Shown one piece after another: positions 1-6,866 of a stretch of 22,968 nucleotides of DNA (within the stretch, counting starts at the first letter, position 1; each line of letters starts with the position of its first letter). Source of the stretch: Alphaproteobacteria bacterium (GTDB lineage Bacteria; Pseudomonadota; Alphaproteobacteria; CAAGCB01; CAG-977); NCBI GenBank assembly GCA_900768845.1, contig CAAGEK010000071.1, forward strand, positions 1-22,968, read 5' to 3'. The translations under genes were made by a program, and so were the position numbers. The notes under the pieces were generated by a model that made no database searches, was not told the DNA's origin, and saw nothing but the letters and a program-made list of their open reading frames with translations.

Positions 1-357
1 CTGAACCTTGACGACGACCAATACCGCGACATTGTCCGCCGCATAACCGGAAAAGACAGCGCGGCAAAGTGCACTTACGGCCAGCTGAACGACGTTTTGA
101 AAGAATTTAAGGGACTTGGCTTTAAAACCAAACGCGCCGCGCCGAGCCCGAAAGCTTTTATTCGCAAAATTTACGCCCAATGGGCGGAACTCAGCCGTTT
201 GGGCGCGTTGAAAAATCCGACCGATGAAGGACTAAGGCGGTTTGTAAAAAATCACGTCGGCGTCGATAAGCCCGAATGGCTGACCTATGAAAAGGCCGTT
301 CCCGTCATTAACGCCCTGAAAGCCTGGATTGCTTCGGCGAAAAAAGAAGGAAACTAA
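1..357 (+). CDS. gemA: GemA/Mu gp16-type regulatory protein, 5'-truncated by the window edge
   Basis: The frame is open from base 1, so the true start lies upstream. The first codons read LNLDDDQYRDIVRRITGK, and no good start with an RBS exists inside the window. The pattern DxxYR, the G-K-x-S segment, then KIYAQWAELSRLGAL and a closing VINALKAW helix matches the Mu gp16/GemA family (DUF1018). In Mu this is a non-essential early protein that changes host gene expression and DNA supercoiling. About 118 residues are visible. It ends one base before the ATG of the Mor-type activator, which is the Mu order (gemA then mor). The family call rests on sequence pattern plus neighbour order. Confidence 0.82.
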   Translation: MNLDDDQYRDIVRRITGKDSAAKCTYGQLNDVLKEFKGLGFKTKRAAPSPKAFIRKIYAQWAELSRLGALKNPTDEGLRRFVKNHVGVDKPEWLTYEKAVPVINALKAWIASAKKEGN

Positions 358-358
358 C

Positions 359-772
359 ATGGTTAAAGTTGCCCCCGAACCGACTTTGTTTTGCGATGAT
401 CCCGTTTTCGACCTTCGCCCGATTGACGAAATCGCCGAACAAGTCGGCGTGGACGCTGCGAAGAAAATCGTCAAGGCCTACGGCGGCACGCGGCTGTATA
501 TACCGGCCGCGGCAAAGCCCGATCACCCCTTGGCCGTTTTGATAGGATTTGACAACGCGGTCAAATTGGGGCAATACTTTTCGGGTGAGCGGGTCATTAT
601 TCCCAAACGCTTTAATTCTATGGAATATATCCGCGCCAATGTGCCGAAGCTCTATAATCAGGGCTGGAAAATTCGGGACATCGCGCTGGCCATGGATTGC
701 TGTGAAAGAACGGTATTTACCATTTTGCAGAGAAAACGGGAATACGAAGAACCTTTGTTGCCTATGTTTTAA
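359..772 (+). CDS. mor: Mor/C-family transcriptional activator
   Basis: A 137-residue protein. The ATG at 359 follows an AGAAGGA ribosome site at proper distance, so it is preferred to an upstream TTG in the same frame. The N-terminal half carries the dimerisation signature of the Mor/C family: a helix (DEIAEQVGVDAAKKIVKAYG), then GGTRLYIP, and later a second strand ending VIIPKRF. The C-terminal third is a helix-turn-helix around WKIRDIALAMDCCERTVFTIL. Mu Mor activates the middle promoter and its paralogue C activates late promoters. Here the gene sits directly before the packaging genes and no second family member is visible, so it may drive late transcription itself (inference). A GC-rich hairpin begins six bases after its stop. 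Confidence 0.88.
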   Translation: MVKVAPEPTLFCDDPVFDLRPIDEIAEQVGVDAAKKIVKAYGGTRLYIPAAAKPDHPLAVLIGFDNAVKLGQYFSGERVIIPKRFNSMEYIRANVPKLYNQGWKIRDIALAMDCCERTVFTILQRKREYEEPLLPMF

Positions 773-778
773 GCGTCG

Positions 779-797
779 GGTGCGCCGCGCACCTTAT
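779..797 (+). repeat. Junction hairpin, copy 1
   Basis: GGTGCG-CCG-CGCACC followed by TTAT, six bases after the mor stop codon. The stem is 6 bp with a 3-base loop. The same 19 bases recur at 6790-6808, and a variant with a compensatory pair change lies at 16911-16929. No T-run follows this copy, so it is not a classical intrinsic terminator. It could be a protein-binding dyad, an mRNA processing or stability hairpin, or a Rho-assisted stop. Confidence 0.7.
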
Positions 798-851
798 GAA
801 AAAGAACGTTTTAAAAATATCCTTTAAGCAAACAGCTTGGAGGATTTTTTT

Positions 852-1061
852 ATGCGCAACCCCGACATTTTGGAAATCAGCCGCACTTTGGGGCGGATTG
901 AAGGAAAAATAGATTCAATCGAAAAAAAACAGGACGAGTTCGGCGAACGTCTGACGACCGTTGAAAAACGCAGCGTTAAAAATGCGACGGTTTGCGGCGC
1001 GGTCGTCAGTCTTTCTTTCGGCATTCTGCAAGAAACGATCAAAAACAAACTGGGATTTTAG
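852..1061 (+). CDS. Small coiled-coil protein with a C-terminal hydrophobic segment, function unknown
   Basis: A 69-residue protein. The ATG at 852 has TTGGAGGA eight bases upstream. Residues 8-43 are charged with heptad-like spacing (LGRIEGKIDSIEKKQDEFGERL), which suggests a coiled coil. Residues 47-59 (NATVCGAVVSLSF) are hydrophobic and could be one membrane segment, followed by a short basic tail. The shape resembles phage XhlA-like or holin-accessory proteins, but I cannot assign a family. Mu-like phages often carry lysis or small membrane genes between mor and the terminase, which fits. The small terminase starts three bases after its stop. Confidence 0.7.
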   Translation: MRNPDILEISRTLGRIEGKIDSIEKKQDEFGERLTTVEKRSVKNATVCGAVVSLSFGILQETIKNKLGF

Positions 1062-1064
1062 ACG

Positions 1065-1562
1065 ATGGCCCACAATCCCCGAAAAAAGAATGCCTTGCGG
1101 GCGGCCTATGTGTTCAACCGCCTGAATCTGACGGCAGCGGCGCGAGCGGCCGGCGTATCTTTGCCGACTGCCAGACGTTGGAAGGCCGAAGCCGAAGCAA
1201 ACGGGGATAACTGGGAACGCGCCAGAACCGCGGTTTCTATGTCAAACAACGGTATGGCGGACACCGTGTCTAAAATCGTCGAAGATTTTTTAATGTGTCA
1301 TCAAGCCGTTATGGACGGTTTAAAATCCGCCGATATTCCTCCGGCTGAAAAGGCCGATGCGCTGGCGTCGCTGGCCGATACGTTTTCAAAGACAATGAAA
1401 GCCGCCGGCCGCGCTTCACCCGAATTGTCGCGTTTATCCGTCGCTAACGACATTTTACAAAAACTGGGGGCTTTCGTAACGGATAATTTTCCGCAGCATG
1501 CCGACGCTTTTTTGGAAATCCTGACCCCGTTCGCGGAGGTTGTCGCCAATGAGTACGCCTAA
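1065..1562 (+). CDS. Small terminase subunit, DUF1804 / Mu gp27 family
   Basis: A 165-residue protein. The opening (KKNALRAAYVFNRLNLTAAA, then ARAAGVSLPTARRWKAEAEANGDNWERAR) is the DUF1804 pattern found in Mu gp27: a short N-terminal helix-turn-helix that would recognise the packaging site, followed by a helical oligomerisation region. The product would form a ring that recruits the large terminase to concatemer-free, Mu-style integrated DNA. The ATG has only a weak GGGA upstream and sits three bases after the preceding stop, so translation is probably coupled. Its 3' end overlaps the large terminase start at 1549 by 14 bases, which supports a shared operon. Confidence 0.85.
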   Translation: MAHNPRKKNALRAAYVFNRLNLTAAARAAGVSLPTARRWKAEAEANGDNWERARTAVSMSNNGMADTVSKIVEDFLMCHQAVMDGLKSADIPPAEKADALASLADTFSKTMKAAGRASPELSRLSVANDILQKLGAFVTDNFPQHADAFLEILTPFAEVVANEYA

Positions 1563-3171
1563 TCCTAAGCTGAACAAAAAGGATTTTTTAAAAGACCTTG
1601 CCGCCTTTGCCGATGCAACGCGCCGCACGATCGAAAGCCGCGTATCCGGTTTTTCCAACGCCCCGGCCGATATTCAAAAACGCAGAAAAGCGGCTGTTAA
1701 TTTTGAAACTTTTGCCCGAACATATTTTCCCCATTATGTCACGGGACTAAAATCCGTTTTACACGAATACCTTTACGAACGCCTTGCGAGCGTCAAAGGC
1801 AACGGCGCGAAAATCGCCGTTGCCGCCCCTCGCGGCGAAGCAAAATCAACAATAGTCAGCCTGATATTTGTTTTGTGGTGCGTTTGTCTTAACCGCAAAC
1901 ATTTCATTGTCATTATGATGGACGCCTGGGAACAGGTCGCCCCCATGGTTGAAGCGATCAAAGCCGAGCTGGAATTTAATCCGCGATTGATTTTAGACTT
2001 TCCCGACGCCGCCGGCAAAGGGACGTTATGGCGCGAAGGCGTTATTGTTACGAAAAACAGCATAAAAATTCAGGGGTTCGGTTCCGGCAAACGTCTGCGC
2101 GGTGTTCGGCACGGGGCGTTCAGGCCTGATTTGTGTATCCTTGACGACATCGAAAACGATGAAAACGTCCGAAGCCCTGCGCAAAGGGATAAGCTTTACA
2201 ACTGGGTTGTCAAAGCCGTTTTGAAACTCGGCCCGACCGATGACAGTATGGACGTTGTTTATATCGGAACAATTCTGCATTATGACAGCGTTTTAAACCG
2301 CATTTTGAAAAACAAACTCTGGGAAACACGCAAATTCAAAGCGATTATGCGTTGGCCTGACCGTATGGATTTGTGGGAAGAATGGGAAACGCTCCTCTTA
2401 AACAACGGGCTTTCGGAATCCGATGCGTTTTATGATAGTCACGCTGCTGAAATGGAAGCCGGCGCGGTCGTCAGCTGGCCGGCTCAACGACCTTTAAAAA
2501 AATTGATGACGTTGCGCGCCCGTGACGGACACGAATCCTTTGACAGCGAGCTGCAAAACGATCCGGTCAACAATGAAAACGCCAGCTTTACGAACTTTAT
2601 TTTTTGGACGGACGTTTGCCCGGCCTGGACGTTCTTCGGCGCGTGCGACCCGTCATTGGGCAAAACGAACAAACACAATGACCCGTCGGCTATACTTATC
2701 GGCGGTCTGGATCGATCAACGGGAAAAATGGATATTGTCGAGGCGTTGATCCGCCGCCGTATTCCCGATTTGATCATTTCCGACATGATCGCCCTGCAAC
2801 AGCAATACAACTGCGTTATGTGGTTCATCGAAGCCGTACAGTTTCAGGAATTTTTAAGAACGGAACTGATGAACCGAGCCGCCGCAGCCGGGATTTACCT
2901 GCCGGCCAGTCCGATTATTCCGCACGCCGATAAGGTTTTAAGAATTGAAAGCCTTCAACCGCCCGTTTCTTCCGGTTTGATCCGTTTCCGCCAGGAGCAA
3001 AGCGTCCTTTTGGAACAGATGCGCCATTTCCCCAAAGGCGACCATGACGACGGGCCGGACTGTTTGCACATGCTTTATACGAACGCTTTAAAATTCAGTC
3101 GTCCTGCGGAAATCCGCCTGGGACGTCCTTTGTCGACCCGATCAATGTTAAAAGGATTTAACGACAGATGA
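1549..3171 (+). CDS. terL: Large terminase subunit (packaging ATPase-nuclease)
   Basis: A 540-residue protein. The ATG at 1549 is preferred because GCGGAGG lies about 10 bases upstream. Residues 93-101 (APRGEAKST) form a Walker A-like loop with Glu where Gly is more common. Residues 195-201 (LCILDDI) are Walker B. The C-terminal RNase H-like nuclease shows FGACDPSLGK near 364-373, with Asp367 as likely metal ligand, then MWFIEAVQ, and finally GDHDDGPD at 497-504 carrying further acidic ligands. It corresponds to Mu gp28 and should cut and pump DNA through the portal. Its stop overlaps the portal start (ATGA), which is typical of coupled partners. Confidence 0.93.
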   Translation: MSTPNPKLNKKDFLKDLAAFADATRRTIESRVSGFSNAPADIQKRRKAAVNFETFARTYFPHYVTGLKSVLHEYLYERLASVKGNGAKIAVAAPRGEAKSTIVSLIFVLWCVCLNRKHFIVIMMDAWEQVAPMVEAIKAELEFNPRLILDFPDAAGKGTLWREGVIVTKNSIKIQGFGSGKRLRGVRHGAFRPDLCILDDIENDENVRSPAQRDKLYNWVVKAVLKLGPTDDSMDVVYIGTILHYDSVLNRILKNKLWETRKFKAIMRWPDRMDLWEEWETLLLNNGLSESDAFYDSHAAEMEAGAVVSWPAQRPLKKLMTLRARDGHESFDSELQNDPVNNENASFTNFIFWTDVCPAWTFFGACDPSLGKTNKHNDPSAILIGGLDRSTGKMDIVEALIRRRIPDLIISDMIALQQQYNCVMWFIEAVQFQEFLRTELMNRAAAAGIYLPASPIIPHADKVLRIESLQPPVSSGLIRFRQEQSVLLEQMRHFPKGDHDDGPDCLHMLYTNALKFSRPAEIRLGRPLSTRSMLKGFNDR

Positions 3172-4616
3172 ACAAAAAGAACATCAATGACATAAAAAAC
3201 GAAATCGCGGCGTCAAAATCAAACATATATAATCCGCCTATGAACGGGCTTTTTGTCAACACGGACGAAACCCTGAAAAACCGCGCCGGTTCGGACGGTC
3301 TGAAGCTGTACGATGATATTGAAAACGATACCCACGCCAGTGCCGTATTGCAAAAACGAAAATTAGCCGTTCTGGCGCGGGATTGGGAAATCGTGCCGGC
3401 AAGCGATGCGCCCGATGATGTTCAGGCCGCCGAATTTATCGATGAATGCTTGAAGAATCTGCCCTTTGACCAGATTTGCATGGATTTGTTGGACGCTATT
3501 TTAAAAGGATACGCCGTTTCAGAGATTCTTTGGGATATTGTCGACGATAAAATCCGACCGGTTGCGATTTTATCCCGCGAACCGCGCCGCTTTTTGTTTG
3601 ATGAAGATACCCGTCTGCGCCTTTTGACGATTGAAAACCGGACTGTCGGCGAAGTCATGCCGGATAATAAATTCATCGTACACCGCTACGGCGGCAAAGC
3701 GGGCAATCCTTACGGCCGCGGGATCGGTTCAAAATTATACTGGCCTGTGTTTTTCAAACGCAAAGGCATTGAGTTCTGGCTGGTGTTTTGCGAAAAGTTC
3801 GGAAGTCCGACGGCCGTAGGCACCTATACGCCGGGAATGCCCGAATCGGAACAGGATAAATTACTGCGCGTCATCAGCGATATTGCCCAAAACACCGCCG
3901 TTGTGGTGCCGCAAGGGTGCGACGTCAGATTTTTGGAAGCCGTTCGGGGCGGCGTAACGACGTATGAACAGCTTTGCCGTTATATGGACGAACAAATCAG
4001 CGAAGCCGTTCTTGGCGAAACGCTGTCCACGAACATTGGCGACGCCGGCAGTTATGCCGCCGCAGAAACGCATAACGGCGTTAGGCAGGAAATCTCTTGC
4101 GCCGACGCCGATCTGTTATCCGATACGTTAAAGCGCGACCTGTTCCGGCCGATCGTCGAATTTAATTTCCCGACAGCCCAAGTTCCGAGCATCAGGCGAT
4201 TTATGCCCGTTCCCGACACCGCCAAAGACGACGCATTTTCCAAAAAACTCGATTGGCTATCCAAAGCCGCTGCCTTAGGCATGGAACCCGAGGACGCGCC
4301 CGCGTTTTATGCGGAAAACTTCGGCGGACGCTGGGTCAAGGTTGACCGTCCCGTCATGCAGCCGGCTACTGCTTATCCTTCATTCGCCGAAAAGAACGAA
4401 ACGGCGGATCTGACGGAACAAACCGCCGCTTTGGCCGAACCGCTGACGGAAAAATGGATTGATCAAATCAAGGCCTTGGCCGATGAATGTAAAGATATTT
4501 ACGAGCTGCGCGACAGATTGCTTGAATTGTACAATTCTATGGATACGGACGAATTGGGCGAAGTCATGGAGGCAGCTTTAGAGGTCGCCGAATTATCGGG
4601 TCGTTCGGAGGTGTAG
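3168..4616 (+). CDS. Portal protein, DUF935 / Mu gp29 family
   Basis: A 482-residue protein beginning at the ATG that overlaps the terminase stop. The N-terminal third contains the recognisable DUF935 block (LYDDIENDTHASAVLQKRKL, then the DWEIVPA segment). The middle carries the FGSPTAVGTY and ETLSTN...GSYAAAETH regions common to this portal family. The C-terminal part is acidic and helical. The protein would form the dodecameric ring at the head vertex through which DNA passes and to which connectors bind. Its position between large terminase and F-type protein is exactly that of Mu gene 29. No truncation or frame problem is seen. Confidence 0.92.
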   Translation: MNKKNINDIKNEIAASKSNIYNPPMNGLFVNTDETLKNRAGSDGLKLYDDIENDTHASAVLQKRKLAVLARDWEIVPASDAPDDVQAAEFIDECLKNLPFDQICMDLLDAILKGYAVSEILWDIVDDKIRPVAILSREPRRFLFDEDTRLRLLTIENRTVGEVMPDNKFIVHRYGGKAGNPYGRGIGSKLYWPVFFKRKGIEFWLVFCEKFGSPTAVGTYTPGMPESEQDKLLRVISDIAQNTAVVVPQGCDVRFLEAVRGGVTTYEQLCRYMDEQISEAVLGETLSTNIGDAGSYAAAETHNGVRQEISCADADLLSDTLKRDLFRPIVEFNFPTAQVPSIRRFMPVPDTAKDDAFSKKLDWLSKAAALGMEPEDAPAFYAENFGGRWVKVDRPVMQPATAYPSFAEKNETADLTEQTAALAEPLTEKWIDQIKALADECKDIYELRDRLLELYNSMDTDELGEVMEAALEVAELSGRSEV

Positions 4617-4618
4617 CC

Positions 4619-5845
4619 ATGCCTGAAATCTCCGCCGTTTCCCGTCCGTTTAAAGAAGCCGTCGATTATTTCAGAAACAAAGTCAATCTGCCGACAAAGA
4701 CATATCGCGACATTCAACACGGAGCGCATACAAAGGCCTTTGTTGTTGCCGGCGCGACCAAAGAAGACCTGCTGGCCGACTTTCGGTCGGCGATTGATAA
4801 GGCAATCAGTCTGGGAACGTCGCTTCAAGAGTTCAGAAAAGACTTTGATAATATCGTAAAGCAGCACGGCTGGAGCTATAAAGGTTCCAGAGGGTGGCGG
4901 TCTAAAACGATTTATGCGACGAACATACAAACGGCATACGCCGCGGGACGCTATAAACAAATGACCGATCCCGATGTTTTAAAACGTCGGCCGTATTGGC
5001 AATATCTGGTCGGCGACAGTAAAAAACATCGCAAAGAGCACCTGAAATGGAACGGCTTGATTTTGCCGGCGAATGACCCGTTCTGGGAAACTCACTACCC
5101 GCCGAACGGCTGGGGATGCAAATGCCGCGTCCGTTCGTTATCGGAAAACGATTTAAAACGCATGGGACGCAAACCGGACAAAGCCCCGCAAGACAGTTCG
5201 GACGTTCACCCCGACTGGCGTTACAATATCGGCGAAGCTGCCTACGGAAACCCGTTCATTCAGCATGAACTTAATGAAAATGGAGAAACTAAATATGTGT
5301 GGAAAGAAGTAATACCTGAAGAACAAGAGGGGAAAAAATCCAATTATGAACGAGGAACGGAACCTCTTTCCGGGAAAACGACAAAAACGAAACAGGCTGA
5401 AAAAACTGAAACATTAGAAGAATGCAGGAAAATGATAGAAAAAACTATGGGCGGAGAAAAACGAAAAGAATATCAAAGAACGGATCCGACCGGTGCAATA
5501 GTTTCTGTCGTTCCTGAAAGTTTGGCAAAGCACGTTTTAGCAAGTCATCACACACGAGATATACCGTTTATTCCGGAAACAATCGAAAATCCATCGGAAA
5601 TCTGGGTGACTTTTGAAAAAGAAAAGAATGGAAAATACAGAATTAGAAAAAGATACATTGCACGCTTCGATTTGAAAAAAAATGAAGAAGAAAACAAGGA
5701 AGGAAAAATGAAAGAACGAAAAGAAAAACAATCGGGTGGAATATTGGTCGCAGAGGGAGAGAAAGGAATAATAAAAACGATTACAAGTTATTTTGCCGGA
5801 AGCATAACATCAGCACGGCACGGCATCTGTATCTATAAAAAATAA
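4619..5845 (+). CDS. F-type head morphogenesis protein with a C-terminal PBECR-like nuclease extension
   Basis: A 408-residue protein, two bases after the portal stop. Residues 1-215 are a Mu gpF / SPP1 gp7-like minor head protein, with the typical block GDSKKHRKEHLKWNG near 132-146 and THYPPNGWGCKCRVRSLS near 158-175. After about residue 215 the composition changes: lysine- and glutamate-rich linker, AT-rich codons (hand counts of sample lines give roughly 28-40% GC against about 50% before). Residues 295-408 then show VPESLAKHVLASHHTRD, IPETIENPSEIW, KRYIARFD and a final ARHGICIYKK. This resembles the PBECR2 class of phage-borne nuclease domains described as polyvalent-protein effectors, with candidate catalytic His305, His310/311 and Arg313. 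The F assignment is firm, the nuclease call is a pattern match without a search, and capsid-borne delivery is inference. Confidence 0.8.
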   Translation: MPEISAVSRPFKEAVDYFRNKVNLPTKTYRDIQHGAHTKAFVVAGATKEDLLADFRSAIDKAISLGTSLQEFRKDFDNIVKQHGWSYKGSRGWRSKTIYATNIQTAYAAGRYKQMTDPDVLKRRPYWQYLVGDSKKHRKEHLKWNGLILPANDPFWETHYPPNGWGCKCRVRSLSENDLKRMGRKPDKAPQDSSDVHPDWRYNIGEAAYGNPFIQHELNENGETKYVWKEVIPEEQEGKKSNYERGTEPLSGKTTKTKQAEKTETLEECRKMIEKTMGGEKRKEYQRTDPTGAIVSVVPESLAKHVLASHHTRDIPFIPETIENPSEIWVTFEKEKNGKYRIRKRYIARFDLKKNEEENKEGKMKERKEKQSGGILVAEGEKGIIKTITSYFAGSITSARHGICIYKK

Positions 5846-5874
5846 GAAAGGAATGCAAAAAGACGGTCTCTATT

Positions 5875-5943
5875 TTTCGAATACCCTCTACTATTGGGGG
5901 CCCAGAGGTTAACTGCAGTGGTGCCTAACTGCAATATTCGAAA
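5875..5943 (+). ncRNA. Candidate structured RNA: three-way junction downstream of the F-PBECR gene
   Basis: Three perfect helices nest without overlap. P1 is TTTCGAATA (5875-5883) with TATTCGAAA (5935-5943). P2 is CCTCT (5885-5889) with AGAGG (5904-5908) around a 14-base loop holding GGGGGCCC. P3 is TGCAGT (5914-5919) with ACTGCA (5928-5933) around an 8-base loop. The junction linkers are only 1, 5 and 1 bases. No convincing gene covers the stretch. It begins about 30 bases after the F-PBECR stop. It could be a regulatory element, a processed small RNA or a former recombination site with 9-bp inverted ends. No family match is claimed. Confidence 0.5.
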
Positions 5944-5950
5944 CAGAAAC

Positions 5951-5974
5951 CGCCCTTATTTTTATAAGGTAGCG
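5951..5974 (+). other. Second hairpin in the same gap
   Basis: CCTTAT (5954-5959) pairs with ATAAGG (5964-5969) around TTTT, and the outer CGC (5951-5953) pairs with GCG (5972-5974) across a 2-base TA bulge. It is followed by an A-rich stretch, not a T-run, so in the + direction it is not a standard terminator. It lies between the three-way junction and the ribosome site of the small membrane protein at 6011. Confidence 0.5.
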
Positions 5975-6010
5975 CAGAAAAATAAAAAAATCAAGAAAGA
6001 GAGGTCAAAA

Positions 6011-6172
6011 ATGAAAGAATTGACGGAAAAAATAATCGCGATTGGTTTAGCTCTGGCGTTATTGTGCACACCTTTCGTTATCGGGATTTTACTTTTGCCG
6101 ATAGTTGTTTTTGGAATGCTTCTTTTCTGTATTGTAGGAAAAAGAAAATGGTCGGCGTCATTGTCAAAATAA
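6011..6172 (+). CDS. Small two-helix membrane protein, function unknown
   Basis: A 53-residue protein with AAGAGAGG upstream of the ATG. Residues 7-23 (KIIAIGLALALLCTPFV) and 24-42 (IGILLLPIVVFGMLLFCIV) are two hydrophobic segments separated only by a proline-containing turn. A basic tail (GKRKW) follows, so both ends probably face the cytoplasm. It is inserted between the F- and G-type genes, where Mu has none, and its 3' end overlaps the G-type gene by 25 bases. Its place just after a candidate nuclease cassette makes an immunity, entry-control or superinfection-exclusion role possible, but that is inference. A holin-like role cannot be excluded. Confidence 0.62.
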   Translation: MKELTEKIIAIGLALALLCTPFVIGILLLPIVVFGMLLFCIVGKRKWSASLSK

Positions 6173-6597
6173 CGAATAAAGACGTTTTAAAACGGTTGGA
6201 AACTCTGCAAAAGAAAATCGGCAATCTGGAACCGTTTTTTAAAAACGCGGGCGAAGTGTTGTTGGAAAACACGAAACAACGCTTTACAGACGAGACCGAT
6301 CCGGACGGGAAGAAATGGAAAGAGCTGTCGCCCGCTTATAAAAAACGGAAAAAAGGGCATAAAATCCTGCAAGAACTGGGTGAAAACGGCGGATTGTTGG
6401 GAACATTGGCTTATCATGCGGCGTCAGATGCGCTGCTGATCGGTTCGGTTAAAGTATATGCGGCGATTCATCAAATGGGGGGAAAGGCCGGCCGTAATCA
6501 TGCGGTCAAAATTCCGGCCAGACCGTATCTGGGATTATCTGAAAAGGATAAAATTGATTTAAACGATTTAATCGCCGATTTTTTGGAGGAAGATTAA
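6148..6597 (+). CDS. Virion morphogenesis protein, Mu gpG / P2 gpS-like
   Basis: A 149-residue protein. The ATG at 6148 has AGGAA eight bases upstream, so an upstream start in this frame is not needed. The signature is clear: RFTDETDPDGKKWKELSPAYKKRKKGHKIL, then a GLLGTLAYH segment, a VYAAIHQMGG segment, and IPARPYLGLSEKD near the C-terminus. This is the phage virion morphogenesis family that includes Mu gpG and P2 gpS, which act in head completion or tail-end assembly. It follows the F-type gene as in Mu, apart from the inserted small membrane gene. Directly after the stop lies a 12-bp palindrome (AAAACCGGTTTT). Confidence 0.88.
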   Translation: MVGVIVKITNKDVLKRLETLQKKIGNLEPFFKNAGEVLLENTKQRFTDETDPDGKKWKELSPAYKKRKKGHKILQELGENGGLLGTLAYHAASDALLIGSVKVYAAIHQMGGKAGRNHAVKIPARPYLGLSEKDKIDLNDLIADFLEED

Positions 6598-6866
6598 AAA
6601 CCGGTTTTAACGCCGTTAGAGCGCATTTTATACGTTTCGGCGGCGTGTGTTGCAAAAGGAACGTTTCCTGTTGTCCTGCCCCTGTTAGAGGTGCGTTAGT
6701 TTTTACATATATTTATATTATGAATTTGCTCTTGACGTTTTAACCCGTTCGCGGCATTCTTGAATCCAGAGCAAAGAACAAAGGCATACGGTGCGCCGCG
6801 CACCTTATGCCTTTATTTTTTGTGCGCGAAAATGGCTCCTGAGTTCAACCTCACCAGGAGCTTTAA
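6597..6866 (+). other. Non-coding gap between the G-type and protease genes
   Basis: About 270 bases without a convincing gene. In order it holds a 12-bp palindrome AAAACCGGTTTT (6597-6608), two GTTAGAG words (near 6615 and 6689), an AT-rich tract around 6705-6725, and a weak promoter-like pair TTGACG (6732-6737) and CATTCT (6755-6760) with 17-base spacing. It ends with a strong terminator and an RBS-sequestering hairpin listed separately. The promoter match is poor (-10 only 3 of 6), so it is noted but not called. Confidence 0.6.
6780..6821 (+). terminator. Strong intrinsic terminator containing junction hairpin copy 2
   Basis: AAAGGCATA (6780-6788) pairs with TATGCCTTT (6806-6814), and inside it GGTGCG (6790-6795) pairs with CGCACC (6799-6804) around CCG. 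One C-T mismatch separates the two helices, giving about 15 bp. The run TATTTTTT (6814-6821) follows at once. This is a textbook Rho-independent terminator for + transcription. Its core is identical to 779-797. Confidence 0.88.

Noticed and set aside
4499..4960. Open frame of about 150 codons on the minus strand across the portal/F joint
   Set aside because: It is antisense to two well-supported genes, has no ribosome site or family pattern, and its composition is explained by the codon structure of the genes opposite.
5853..5912. Short frame MQKDGLYFSNTLYYWGPRG after the F-type gene
   Set aside because: AAAGG is too close to the ATG, the frame is only 19 codons, and it runs into the predicted three-way junction, which explains the bases better.
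6598..6710. Possible integron-type attC site because of GCGTTAG and GTTAGAG words
   Set aside because: The required core pair RYYYAAC and GTTRRRY is not present in matching positions, and no integrase is seen.
6732..6760. Promoter-like TTGACG and CATTCT with 17-base spacing
   Set aside because: The -10 matches only three of six positions and a strong terminator follows within about 20 bases; not enough for a call.
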